Both the position numbers and the translations under genes were made by a program. The notes below the pieces were generated by a model. The model did not search any database. It was not told the DNA's origin and saw only the letters and a program-made list of their open reading frames with translations. This document shows positions 22,201 to 28,500 of a stretch of DNA of 64,000 bases, piece by piece (position 1 is the stretch's first letter; every line of letters starts with the position of its first letter). The stretch lies in NCBI GenBank assembly GCA_963728855.1, contig CAVSLN010000007.1, positions 248,001 through 312,000 on the forward strand. The letters are read 5' to 3'. The DNA comes from AC-43 sp963728855. Its GTDB lineage: Bacteria; Actinomycetota; Actinomycetes; Mycobacteriales; Micromonosporaceae.

Positions 22201-22585
22201 TACCGACCCGGACCAGGAGGTTCGGGAAGCTCGGCGGCCGGGTGCGCCCGGCGAGGTTCGTCAACGTGCCGCCACTGGCCCCGGAACCCGGCTCCGGTGC
22301 GGACCCGGGACCGAACCCCGAAACCGACCCGAACCTGCCGCCCGAGCGGAGTGTGGCTTCGCCAGCCTCTCCGCCCGAACACGACGCTGGTGGGTCGGCG
22401 GCGCAACAGGCCACCCCGGTTCCCGGTCAGGCGCCGGGGGCCGGTGCGTTGGCGCCGGCCGTTCGGGACAGTGCCGAGCGGTACCACCAGCTGCTGCAGG
22501 ATTTCCCGGGTCTTGCTCTGGCGGATGGCCGCGCGCGACCTCCGGTGCCGTCCGTCGAGGCGCAGCCGGAGCCCACGCCGGTTGA
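6992..22585 (+). CDS. giant polymorphic-toxin-like protein, part 2 (papain-fold, OTU, PLD, GT44-like domains)
   Basis: About 5,200 codons. Real coding content starts near 7104, where it takes over from part 1, and ends near 22227, where part 3 takes over in the +1 frame. Domains in order: unknown module (7480-8440); linker cassette R2; papain-like cassette R1; an unknown His-rich domain (10080-11400); acidic/proline linkers; helical repeats resembling those of part 1 (13840-15330); OTU-like protease (15390-16070); papain-type C-terminal half (16510-16850); phospholipase D domain (17280-18700); papain-fold domain (20020-20560); TcdB-like glycosyltransferase domain (20880-22130). No ribosome binding site was found that would make 6992 a real start, so this is better read as the middle of one gene than as a separate gene. 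The multi-effector layout is typical of polymorphic toxins. The targets are unknown. Confidence 0.8.
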   Translation: MRGSRRPVLARSSMTPPSGCRCRRTPGPRPPSAATWLRKLGTLVEELGLSHTELALRAAGIDAVFPPDPAVMPGDKTISDMVRLLRENRFSIPPEALVRARDRLPVLVRTLGQVTGDTSLAMAKIRDWLKRQDRQWRDLSVSPLSVDLWMREVYPGEVRAPYLPLPAGGDFDTHALPPDADLPTPDGLVDWIRARTAGGLHPVPHVVDDTTGGLAAAGAGRQFRVAFEVALASDLPQEPWTWVDPAVRMGRIRSELARRQSPGWQVRTLDSDRLSLRSPFITDTPDTWRVMAHILPVIHELGGRPTQAPLQVTVHIADQDEEFSDGTDSGADEAEDRQSPWSVLATLVRVAQSVMRGRDGVLQPQQVIPQDDGYLDVGDLTAFEFGHYLLDTPHVQASVKMVFGLLRAAFRGDDAYRQIAEAQPTDPSASVPDTAPIEIGDWLFHPDADPSQTARREYLLGLMFDEPVERLPVRVLFHVTPAKPVEAPPVPSVEAQPEPTPVEPAESTPPPESGGSPEPDTTGEVVRDGWRVIATTTSADAVRSVLRQVLDALAGARGPSARESLTVLREECRARLDELDPDWDRPPATDDPPAYVLDDSRRATVELYEDAREEPAAPPVPTQLDPAGPGPTGPVSGSLSAPPGGSLHALLDPGGSGGPRGLVFSGDRGCVLEVTRALREHGGVRQVLDDLSGRMDVDVLAQLLGGVFTPTSHEVLLQRLARGYATAVWVVRPSAGGRPAPEGEQVAVAGSGGSAGRAWESRLRPMHMVTVRRPNVGERFRGEEFKEDRFTGWFVLEDPDAEGPDGKVVPQPFRLTPGRELFKGGEEHPLPEVLRGAVLMVFDQDGSLGQVPWKRPSSGDTGQLPGKPVGVEAQGSEPLKSGLLKSGPLAAGQLDLHALLDPADSAMPHATPGQPAAVHGSDPTAGASASTATFDGGAGSEQRQDFDVVMGEAAEATPEFGPVRRGQEPSPFGVTAPTGHARVQGPSSAQPGTGRLEAIAEEPAPTQPVTGDRQDPSIGWGIESERHDIVYVPPPGVKLDYREVLKNRPVLVETPEYVVKLDSAEGAYILETVTKHDAGRPGDTGPLIEAQVLAAFADANRRQDDVGSSPQPVTAFFPADTFDLHPVLGAGTLYKRPDAEAFGRSASRTPAGAESPRRLYIHDTRRAPMAGLGRLLGFARDNTWSPESQDALDTGSMFTTEVTQRYINQKVADLALRWSVDDSALAFFEEVASLYAEQWLTFTHSHAHAHHVATNKNAKNLPAAPSRMALFAAFEELPPAVRQYLHAHRDRIRSLFTRAVNDSHAELADGLRRRRPGSGDGPIDVLSTPILDREGAEIFVEGRGPVLIGDYFDGGLVSDPPYKLDHKLVLGVGTHYTKLEHSPDVAGRPGSSMPLMLLEFRRHKAPYVTLEAFLEHHAELTRESDAAYRLAEHLRNGTHPTIVAVRTLMRAVAAVDPQWQRAPADPGRPPRAGAPGRPPGPPRAVELLTRLAMHVARGEREPEPALRRLVEQAQRRLADAGTVDGLDRAARDEALRSAQQALDALDQVAHEWLRNHLPDLDDTVDLPRRGTTADIARLVEETAGEAAAIAKKSGVPLVVWVEGGGVGPDEAAARRNGTAMAGILEQAFTTALRDELRQQRLPTTAVQVRVVSRGSGPSARPVRDEDEPTRPGPLQVVLWATAAEGAAGTSAPARGADPDGEPDGPGPTGTDRPGPSRAASADGRPRATGEASGLGRQSGPVYAERLLAARGPLRPAPADPADETHDSDLSEGEGSARGSYAGRQVRPDSGADPEPNPETDPNLPPERSVASPASPPEHDAGGSAAQQATPVPGQAPGAGALTSAVLQTAERYHQLLQDFPGLALADGRARQLVGELAEHAGDGQLVDYVDQVRAYQPLLRALRDVNHALVRRPDIGQLGDVVETFVQDVVFAVSVIPTRMTSEEVRTIETLTLGRATELLRLVAEAVTDGVDPWTTRELSGTGYRPQQPLGERMVRIALFNLEPDARVDLERQDLLRLLLSQAPSWLLGEARYAVSATRLPVGDSGTGAVHQAARSRLSTIAGLLWLVRLLLNAVPGQVIARGPEFDHLHRNASGHGGPTDRDVIAGVIEAGNAYEALHAEVAELVRRTPGREAARQRLEQLGDQAERLLRTVGGLMLPDDSEPLLDLPVRLRTVRTQYAERVSAQFADGARTPDSDLGAWLRDGHEVATRLAAFWREVHASGGLPLRRVPDEGAGGAGQLRLLRAVRRGGEPLFVLDAAPGTGQRLLTYQGLLIEVFSSGATYLVAREHLVTPRVRDLAHEIGLAGTGPLVAVADELGLDPMRLALIGPELAELAGRSVQLAPPTGSWVDGLRDALAGMGVRTDNDLVWLVEFAGRQGLGRADWPLLEYFHRQGLPWERLHDLPPELAERAVRTARWRMELAADPNGLAAELGEQTAAELTEHAAGLGVAPADLVVALGGSVEAVRAWLRDARSGAVTTDRGAVRSIQLSGQLGFPVTELTARSSHHFRLLMYQTFGVLQVVAPDVVQSMRRQSALTAAELGEALTGWLGDVWPGPAAIPAGDVEWLRAAAADAEDLEPFGSLSPDQQRLYVASWLFGVTLEQAEELRKLGPPVQSIRQLAGLMSSPLSPFAEFLSETSWNLAWLAGQDPDFLIMGDSVDDQLGLLLTGLLDDLGLPPAGMGLLMAAGLASGDNWAHVVRERKIAIATSMGLDALLSDSLDFAVDVASAAREVRSLLDTVDDPAVIRDLMGFVAHLLAGLNPAVQPAGHAALEEVLGHAQYRYAEQTWQVRARPTWVMPRMRRHRVAADGNCLPASIVASAEHRRIRLPDGVHDVATLQQYVADRVRTHPELFPELTGGSDVPLPTLGQLVVDELPFPAVLALTGQFTPDPGLTAQAQRAARREHLAELIDTGDGDALQGLDPVRDNWSAGRPGRARLLQLVLDAWRREPLVPPTTTDLVVAALLDPQLWNTTIGDHLPRIYGRALRDFFSLIGWDDGYLAYGRPRPEVPTLDVEREDRNHYWALAPEDDDSASSSDGSEDGPDDDAGSERSSGSDDEPSAPDEGSDAEEEAPRPVGRAQSPASPSLSSTASAEEGLPEPTHGVTTSSSDRDESNVDADVWISDGGEPDSQTEASGSEAPVRADKSGPASAVRPAPEEPTAGPQPRDPVSVVAGELGLDGVSGVEGLAGVLGGEFVRSRPAALEGLLRGEATVVRVGDGDHVVIVGRPAFGPGLLKLDPRDGGQEPTERFEWSSVPAVLRRRAVGLVYDGSGQLAKVTWSRLAGLPLDFSDGSPVAATHSAMPVVSELPAVRVLGGSDDGPEWMIYDPRSGREDAHATLLTDLLDYLAGDYDEAEQPATLEGPMADLAPDLAAQLGSPRPLVVITEVDATASAPERSGDRKRTAEVAGLSPGEGAGLPGTTRATLEDLEHKYFPPGSDLGTAHHADTVVTTHVDGVAYFGAIADVLDTLHGPGDRLYVASWHLDVATRLRGGEGEPDLGQRLRDLAGAGVDVRVIVAVPRHSLSPFEKPVWRWDFWRSPLASALRQYSYPNIDSVRRLRGTNGVSPLANRVLVDWSGGLDTRHEKLTIAYSARSGELHAFVGGMDYVPDKLASERHTGTPKANWHDVGVQLTGGGAESVLDIFWTRWRETGTLPERMYWLNGARKLFNPGVQPPPHDLRPPRSTPPVNLPTGSHLDVGVRIWRSYGRHKVTPLGGDFLRLAWNELPSQGIVEVSTGLLAAINTAKRYIYVEDQTLNPAFFAQLYNQHRALFPAIAKAAARGVKVVFVTQGFAPNSPPADATPGMSTEIKGLIRGKLTAAQRKNFALFYLKHTKVHAKVVLVDDEFASIGSANFWDRSMNGDESEVTAAIVHPGGPASLVADLRVQLWREHLRLPRTESAEANLRDLDVSLGYFHHTWGSGTASDVQDSALREIRSKRLLRWARKTASAAARQPVRRAQIVRIPSTHDRATAGPEPDLLDGGPSAGPSGSRSSRPVRGVRRGSDGVWLADSEQIVVRLWSDRRGVAFLSDEDLSLTHGEVVPAGTWARVLVKADGDRVRVPVLRPDGTRGTVLLTAGQLNTVVADILATAFEVTVEDPVVLASCGAAALPDGLARQYVNARAELAAGLGLTAGDVLASVDDLIAGSMELPGELVTVGGRSWVLLTPDDVAAVPWDVVNDERPFDGIRAADVEGVTTGVHLAPDEQGGVSADAGSGSGELVGLDEVVREEEVSEAEFSARLAGSVVAEGAAWLDTAPDVAQDSTPSAPRDRTGTQDPTAPIRAGGQRAGVPEPTQPDRIGATEAVQQQRVAQSTVGPGGQPITIEPSDAATVSVSPVSEAELVGVVDRVAGDVHSRGVLASVDDRCVAMNEAVLDVLVPGGVLPAVGKGVDDQVGGGRQGHGWVFGPGGPAVRVDSWQAVAQKVPMRGRSFAVVRWGRQTVPGHEVLLYRTGDGTLWLLDPLKPKGQRVRPWDPNVLPGPEESLSAVVAGPDGRVLADALQPVLESRSDARLMVYRRYPGNAGIGPEDERRDLTLEGVAPGAALWADLLASMKAAEVPVGQRYVGVQGPGAQRLREMLGPDMFGRRIPDPAQPFLTGFFGNLPALPAGTMPGVLRQLPASKVAAFHRGLSMTRPAPARQDMELDLLTSARVASAARDPRLRDWVYTPGVARPEGVPVLGTDILRAPLVVPTFWLGSPFTDKSQMGEPFNRKIAQFMKYLAEFARDYRGVFDVVLYTEIDRKTFDRVRELADRPMDAYLAEVWDMLTWARGDGRYEIQLINVDEVLNAELVSGAAGVFEPELATLVSEMFAIYRMEVSHPDRTGFAKAAEILRFLVPLLFGGLNTDLDNAIEPGLSAEDLIEELEDILAHRRGFGVEGVGDALFAPAGHPFLVYHLREIRQRYDLTLDQLFGGGDQAAEEKRRRRSSTLARIGIVPQTLRKLFGAEPPVGIEFIWSQSAGSWTASPPGKGWPADPQRTLGHAMRYASTLIRQLRNLRGRLDLLAVADAVALEPDQATVWYDVLRYLADSEFAPSVTSVVDGKVERLLLLPTESSPVTPVDLPPPAADLLVIDTDPDQEVREARRPGAPGEVRQRAATGPGTRLRCGPGTEPRNRPEPAARAECGFASLSARTRRWWVGGATGHPGSRSGAGGRCVGAGRSGQCRAVPPAAAGFPGSCSGGWPRATSGAVRRGAAGAHAG
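7104..7113 (+). other. +1 frame break 1 at GGAAGCTCGG
   Basis: Part 1 reads Val-Ala-Glu-Ala-Arg here, while part 2 reads Leu-Arg-Lys-Leu-Gly one base on. Removing one A (7106 or 7107) gives GAGCTC and joins the frames as DLVAELGTLVEELGLS, a well-formed helix. The same string marks the breaks at 22225 and 44544. Confidence 0.7.
8453..8950 (+). repeat. cassette R2 copy 1 (linker and short helical segment)
   Basis: About 500 bp nearly identical to 22540-23037. It encodes a Pro/Glu-rich stretch (PPVPSVEAQPEP...), a helical segment (WRVIATTTSADAVRSVLRQV) and a Pro/Gly linker that leads straight into R1. Together R2 and R1 make a repeat of about 1.45 kb present in parts 2 and 3. Confidence 0.75.
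8951..9931 (+). repeat. cassette R1 copy 2
   Basis: Second copy of R1. It differs from copy 1 at a handful of positions (for example VFDQDG for VFGQDG) and ends at the same base pair as copy 1, just after GCGCCGACCGGGCAC, where the two downstream sequences diverge completely. Such a sharp end suggests gene conversion or cassette shuffling. Confidence 0.75.
10080..11400 (+). other. unknown self-contained domain in giant protein
   Basis: About 430 residues without linker-like composition: RPVLVETPEYVVKLDS..., a His cluster (THSHAHAHH), a later segment DYFDGGLVSDPPYKLDHKLV, then VGTHYTKLEHSPDV and MLLEFRRHKAPY. It is bounded by Pro-rich linkers and so looks like one folded module. I do not recognise the family and assign no activity. 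Confidence 0.35.
12356..12735 (+). repeat. linker cassette R3 copy 1
   Basis: Encodes ETDPNLPPERSVASPAS, then PVPGQAPGAG, then a helical segment QTAERYHQLLQDFPGLALA and a further helix to about ALVRRP. It recurs at 22296-22540 (cut short and joined to R2) and 30570-30945. Confidence 0.7.
13840..15330 (+). other. long helical repeat region paralogous to part 1
   Basis: Leu/Ala/Gly-rich helical sequence including LAGRSVQLAPPTGSWVDGL and RTDNDLVWLVEFAG, which parallels VGDSVDIVPPVGSWADGL and TNSDLIWLMELSG in part 1 near 2430-2570. It is likely a solenoid-like spacer or delivery region repeated in the giant protein. No enzymatic motif was seen. Confidence 0.5.
15390..16070 (+). other. OTU-like cysteine protease domain
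   Basis: The domain opens with RVAADGNCLPASIV, the classical OTU D-G-N-C box (Cys about residue 2813 of part 2). It closes with EDRNHYWALAPED, where N-H-Y carries the catalytic His (about residue 3022). The spacing of about 210 residues fits OTU proteases. OTU enzymes cleave ubiquitin-like conjugates in eukaryotes. In a bacterial giant toxin the domain could act on a host target or process the polypeptide itself; neither is shown here. Two sister copies in part 3 have lost both residues. Confidence 0.65.
16140..16880 (+). repeat. cassette R4 copy 1 (acidic linker plus papain-type half)
   Basis: An acidic Ser/Asp/Glu linker (SGSDDEPSAPDEGSDAEEEA), then ASGSEAPVRADKSGPASAV, then a globular stretch ending GDHVVIVGRPAFG and LLKLDPRDGG. 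His and Asp are placed as in a papain-fold C-terminal half, but no Cys box precedes them. The linker recurs at 30950-31340 and the globular half at 36465-36950. Confidence 0.65.
17280..18700 (+). other. phospholipase D-like domain
   Basis: Two HxK motifs lie 252 residues apart. The second, VHAKVVLVDDEFASIGSAN (about residue 3836 of part 2), is a complete HxKx4D-x6-GSxN signature. The first, RHEKLTIAYS followed by FVGGMDY (about residue 3584), has His and Lys but Tyr at the usual Asp position. The N-terminal part (LYVASWHLDVATRL) matches the start of a PLD lobe. Family members hydrolyse phosphodiester bonds in phospholipids or nucleic acids; which applies here cannot be told. Low-complexity linkers on both sides mark it as a discrete module. 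Confidence 0.7.
20020..20560 (+). other. papain-fold (Tox-PL / glutamine deamidase-like) domain
   Basis: Cys box DDRCVAMNEAVLDVL (about residue 4365 of part 2), then GHEVLLYRTGDGTLWLLDPL with His about 4443 and Asp about 4459. The order and spacing C-x(77)-H-x(15)-D fit papain-fold toxin domains, whose known members deamidate glutamine or cleave peptides. It precedes the glycosyltransferase-like domain directly. Confidence 0.55.
20880..22130 (+). other. TcdA/TcdB-like (GT44 / sugar-binding DxD) glycosyltransferase domain
   Basis: The start VVPTFWLGSPFTDK has the aromatic W near residue 4692 of part 2, as in the opening strand of glycosyltransferase toxins. About 120 residues on, GFAKAAEILRFLVPLLFGG and then LNTDLDNAIEPG match the pattern A-A-x-I-L-R-x(8)-GG-x(3)-D-x-D, with the DxD at about 4844-4846. 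In the family this acidic pair binds the metal and UDP-sugar, and large clostridial toxins use it to glucosylate small GTPases. Length (about 410 residues) is close to a minimal catalytic core. The target and donor sugar are unknown. Confidence 0.55.
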
Positions 22586-25500
22586 GCCGGCGGAGTCGAC
22601 ACCGCCACCGGAGTCCGGTGGATCGCCGGAGCCGGACACGACCGGCGAGGTGGTCCGGGACGGCTGGCGCGTGATCGCCACGACCACCAGCGCGGATGCG
22701 GTACGGAGTGTGCTGCGGCAGGTGCTCGACGCGCTCGCCGGGGCCCGCGGCCCTTCGGCCAGGGAAAGCCTGACCGCGCTGCGGGAGGAGTGCCGGGTCC
22801 GGCTCGACGAGCTGGACCCCGACTGGGACCGGCCACCCGCCACCGATGACCCGCCGGCCTATGTGCTGGACGACTCTCGGAGAGCGACCGTCGAGCTGTA
22901 CGAGGACGCGCGGGAGGAATCAGCCGCACCGCCGGTACCGACGCAGCTCGACCCGGCCGGCCCCGGCCCGACCGGGCCGGTTAGCGGCTCGCTGTCCGCG
23001 CCTCCAGGCGGGTCGCTGCATGGGCTTCTTGACCCTGGGGGGAGTGGTGGACCGCGCGGGTTGGTGTTTTCTGGGGATCGTGGGTGTGTGCTGGAGGTGA
23101 CGCGGGCTCTGCGTGAGCATGGTGGGGTGCGGCAGGTGTTGGATGACCTGTCTGGTCGTATGGATGTGGATGTGTTGGCGCAGTTGCTCGGTGGTGTGTT
23201 CACGCCGACCAGTCACGAGGTGCTGCTGCAGCGGTTGGCGCGGGGGTATGCCACGGCGGTGTGGGTGGTGCGTCCGTCGGCTGGTGGCCGGCCGGGCCCG
23301 GAGGGTGAGCAGGTTGCGGTTGCGGGTTCGAGTGGGTCCGCGGGTCGGGCCTGGGAGTCGAGGCTTCGTCCGATGCATATGGTGACGGTGCGGCGTCCGC
23401 GTGTGGGTGAACGGTTCGGGGGTGAGGAGTTCAAGGAGGACCGTTTCACCGGTTGGTTCGTGCTGGAGGATCCGGACGCGGAGGGTCCGGACGGGAAGGT
23501 GGTGCCGCAGCCGTTCCGGTTGACGCTTGATAGGGAACTGTTCAAGGGTGGTGAGGAGCACCCGTTGCCGGTGGTGCTGCGGGGTGCGGTGCTGATGGTG
23601 TTCGGCCAGGACGGGTCGTTGGGGCAGGTGCCGTGGAAACGGCCGTCGTCGGGGGACACCGGTCAGCTGCCGGGCACCAAGCCAGCGGGCGTCGAGGCGC
23701 AGGGCAGCGAGCCGCTCATGTCTGGGCCGCTCACGTCTGGGCCGCTGGTGGCGGGCCAGTTGGACCTGCACGCGCTGCTTGACCCTGCTGACAGTGTCAT
23801 GCCACACGCGACGCCAGGACAGCCCGCCGGCGGGCACGGGTCGGACCCGACGGCCGGGGCGTCGGCACCAACCGCGACGTTCGACGGTGGTGCTGGTAGC
23901 GAGCAAGACTTCGACGTCGTCATGGGCGAGGCGGCTGAGGCCCCCCCGGAGTCCGGCCCGGCGACCGGAACGTTCGGGCGGCCGGGGCCGGGCAGTCTGG
24001 ATGCCGGGTCGGGAGAGGCGGCGGGTTCGACGCGTCCGCCGGCGCCGTTCCCTGTAGCAGGGGATAGGCGAAAGTCTGGCCAGGCCGGGTTGGATGAGGG
24101 CGGGCGGCCCGTCCGTGCTCAGCGGCTGCCGATTCGCGGGGAAGCGTCTGGGTCGTCGGGACGGTCGGTGTCCGGTCCGCGGCGCCCGCTGGTGCCGCGG
24201 AGCCGTGTTGGAGATGGCCGGTTGGGTGTGGGTCAGGACCAGGGGCTGCTGGGTGCTGATCAGGTGGGTGGGTGGCGGCCGGTTGAGGTTCGCGGGGATG
24301 GTAGCCGCCTGTTCGAGGCGGTGGAGGAGAGTGCCCGGTTGCAGGGCGTGCGGTTGCCGCCCGGTGTCGACGGCGTGGAGTCTATGTATCGTCTCGCCGG
24401 TGACTGGCTGCTGGCCAACACCGACGACCCTGGCCTGGCTGATCTTCGATTGCGGTCGGCGGGTCATCTTGTGGTGGACGGGCTGGATGACACGGACGTG
24501 GGTGAGTTGATCGGGGACTCCCCGCCGGAGCCGTCCCCCGAGCGGTTGGCGGAGATGCGGGAGGATGTGGCCAACGAGCGCCTACAGCAGGCGGCCTGGT
24601 GGCGGGGCATCGATCCGACCGGCCTCGGCCTGGAGCGGCTGCTGGAGCTGATGCCCGACTACGACGGGCAGGAGGTGACCGACGCTGACCTGGAACCGTT
24701 GATTGAGCGGTATCAGTGGACCGCCCGACGTGAGAATCTGGCGAAGCGGATCAACGACCGCGATGAGGACGTTCTGAACAACCTCGAGGTGAAGCGCCTG
24801 CTCTTCTGGGAGGAGGGGGACGCCCCGGGTCGGGCGCGGCTGGTCCAGCTGGCCGTGGACCGGCTGCGGGGGCCCGAGGAGGCATTGCCCGTGAACGTGT
24901 ACCTGCTGGCGGCGGCGATGCGCGAGCCTGTCTTGAGGGCCAGCGCGATCGGTGAGGATGTCCCCAAAGTCCTGCCATTGGCCCTGGGCGTCAACATCGC
25001 GGTGTATGAGGATGGACGCGTCGCAGGGGTGTTCCTGCCGCTGCGTCGCACGGTGTATGTGGAGCGGGTCAATCGCAACAACTATCGGGCGCTGGAACCG
25101 CCACCGCCACCGCCACCGCCACCGCCACGGCGACGGGGCCGGGCTCAGGGCGCGCCTGATAGGGCTGACCGGGTGGCTGCGGGTCTGCGGCCGGTGCCGC
25201 AGCCGGGGGCTGTCGATGGGCCGTCGGTGTTGACGCTGACCGGGGCTGCCGGAGGGGCCGTGGTGGGGTTCGTGGGCGGGCTGCGCGCCGGTGGGTTCGT
25301 CCCCGGGCATGTCGTGTACTTCGCGGAGCGGGTCGGGCCCTCCCGGGACCCGGAGGAGGCCGATGCCGACGGTTTCCGTCGCTGGCTGCATCTTGACGGT
25401 ACCGGCCGGCGTTGGGGGGAGTTGGCCATCACGCATGAGATCGACCGGGCGACGGCGGGGAGGTCGCCGGAGGGGACCGTGCTGGTGGTTTTCCGTGACC

Positions 25501-28500
25501 CGGGCGCGTTGGTGTGGGACCCGTCGGGCAGTTCGTTGGTCGAGCGGGTGGTCCGGCAGGCGCAGACGCTGCCGTCGCGGGTACGGGCCCTCGCCTACGA
25601 CAGTGGGCGAGAGATCTGGGTTGAGGTACATCCCGACGGGTCGGTCACGGATCGCGGCGGGAGACCGGGGGACGTCGGTGTGTCGCTGAGGGTTTCTGCT
25701 GCCCCGGAACTCGCCGAGCACCAGCGGCGGCCGCGCGTCGGGCAGGACGGGCGACCCGTCATCGTGTACGCGACCGAACTCCCGAACCCTCGCGAGGTGT
25801 TCATCACCAGAACGGTCCCAAGCAATTCACAAGTCCCCTTCGGCAACAAGCAATACCCCCTATCGGGCTTGGCTGAGCGGCCGGTGTGGTTCCAGGTCAG
25901 TCAGTACGGGGCTGAGGCGATCCTTCCAAATGGGACACGCCGACTGCTGGCTGGCTTCAGCCTGACGGCCGACCAGCTGGCGCATTTGCAGGTGGAATCG
26001 GTCCGGGGCGGCGGCACCGAAGTTCAGATCCCCATACACGTGCGAGCGGTCACATCACAGCGGCCCCCTTTTCAAAAGGGAAATCGCTACTGGATAGTGT
26101 CTCTGGACACCACGCGCATCTCTCTTGACGACAGCGTCTTTAATCGCTGCGTCGACAGCCGACTGCCGGTCCCAGAGGTGACGGTGGATGCCGGCAGGAC
26201 ATTCGTCGTGGCGACCTACTGGGATCCGGTGACCGGCAGGTGGCGGCAGGCGATCGCGGCTCCCGGGTCATCCAGTTCACTTAACGACCGGCTGGACGAC
26301 ATTCTGCGCCGTCTCAAAATGCGGGAGCTCGTCGGCGGCCGTCTTGCCCCGAGTCAGCTTGTCGTGCCCACGCAGCTTGGGGACATGCGGGTGCTGGAGG
26401 CCGGTCTGGCGTCGGCGGTGGTGGATGGCTTCGGTCGGCAGGGGGTGGCGCTACCGGAGGGGGTGATGGATGCGGCGTCGGGGTCGCAGCAAGCCGGGCC
26501 CAGTGCGGAGGGTGGCCCGCCGGCGCAGTCCTCTGGAGCGGGGCAGTCCCCTGATGAGGCCTCCGATGAAGTGATGGGTTCGCCGGGTGCGTCGATCCCG
26601 CGGTTGCGCAATCCGGACGGGTTCACCAGCCGGGGCCGGGCTGTCGCGCCTGATAGGGCTGCGCGGGAGCCTGCGGGTCTGCAGCCGGTGAGGCAGCCGG
26701 GGGCTGTCGATGGGCCGGCGGTGTTGATGCTGACGGAGGCTGCCGAACAGGGCGCGGTGGAGTTCGTGGACGGGCTGCGCGCCGGCGGGTTCATCCCCGG
26801 GCATGTCGCGTACTTCGCAGAGCGGGTCGGGCCCTCCCGGGACCCGGAGGAGGCCGATGCCGACGGTTTCCGTCGCTGGCTGCATCTTGACGGTACCGGC
26901 CGGCGTTGGGGGGAGTTGGCCATCACGCATGAGATCGACCGGGCGACGGCCGGGAGGTCGCCGGAGGGGACCGTGCTGGTGGTTTTCCGTGACCCGGGCG
27001 CGTTGGTGCGGGACCCGTCGGGCAGTTCGTTGGTCGAGCGGGTGGTCCGGCAGGCGCAGACGCTGCCGTCGCGGGTACGGGCCCTCGCCTACGACAGTGG
27101 GCGAGAGATCTGGGTTGAGGTGCATCCCGACGGGTCGGTCACGGATCGCGGCCAGACACCCGGGCAGGTGGCTGCGTCGCTGAGTGGTCCTGTCCCGGAA
27201 CTCGCCGAGCACCAGCGGCGGCCGCGCGTCAGGCAGGGCGGGCGACCCGTCATCGTGTACGCCACCGACCTCGCGAACCCTCGCGAGGTGTTCATCACCA
27301 GAACGGTCCAAAGCAATGCGTGTGTCTCCATCGGCAACAAGCAATACCCCCTATCGGGCTTGACTGGGCAGGTGTGGATCCAGGTCAGTCAGTACGGGGC
27401 TGAGGTGATCCTCGCAGATGGGTCACGCCGACTGCTGGCTGGCTTCAGCCTGACGGCCAAGCAGCTGGAGCGTCAGCTGATAGACTCGGTCGTCCCGGAC
27501 GGCGCCACCGAGGTTCAGATCCCCGAGGGGGTGCGAGCGGTCACATCACCGCGACGCGCCGCTCAGGTGGGCACAGGGGAAGCTCGCCGCTGGAGAGTGT
27601 CGCGTGCGCGCGACATCATGCTTGACCGCAGCGTCTTTGACAAGATCGTCGCCGACGGATGGCCGGTCCCAGAGATGACGGTGGATGTCGGCAGGACATT
27701 CAAGGTGGCGACCTACTGGGATCCGGTGACCGGCAGGTGGCGGCAGGGGATCGAGCCTCCCTCGTCCTCCAGTTCTACTAATAAGCAGCTGAGCAACGTT
27801 CTCGGCCATGTCGGTGGGGCGGAGATCGTCGGCGGGCGTCTTGCCCCGAGTCAGCTTGTCGTGCCCACGCCGCTTGGGGACATGCGGGTGCTGGAGGCCG
27901 GTCTGGCGTCGGCGGTGGTGGATGGCTTCCGTCGGCAGGGGGCGGCGCTACCGGATTCGGTGACGGATGCGGCATCGCTGTGGCGGTACGTGCACCGTTG
28001 GGTGGGTGAGGGGCGGGGCGGGTTCGTCGGCCTGGGCTCGGTTGGCCAGGTGGTGGTGGATGGGCTGTCCGACGACGACGTTGCCGTGTTCATGGATGGC
28101 ATGGACGTACCGCCGCTTGATGTGGCGCAGATTGTGGCGGTGGTCAGCGCCGCGCGGAGCTGGCAGTTGCGGCAGTTGGCGGCGCCGTCGGATGTTGACC
28201 CGAGCCTGAGCGTGGATGACCTGCTGGCCGAGGTTCCGGGCTTCGCCGGGTCGGCGGGGGGCGTGGAGGCCGACCTGGCGGCGCTTCGGCAGGAGCATGC
28301 CCGACAGTACCGGCGGACGTCGCTGGCGGAACTGATCGACCAAGATGGCCAGGACTGGTTCTCCCGTCTGGTCCACAGCCTCGGTGAAGGGTCGGAGCGG
28401 CTGTCGCCGGGTGGGGCCCGGACGCTGGAATCGCTGCTGCTGCCCACGGTTGTGCAGGCGTTGAGCGATGTCGGCAGCCTGGTGGCCTTCGAGAACGGGC

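Noticed and set aside
7104..22234. Firm call of programmed +1 frameshifting
   Set aside because: The shared motif is also found at a break in an ordinary GH16 gene where removal of one base gives the family sequence, so an insertion artefact or mutation is at least as likely.
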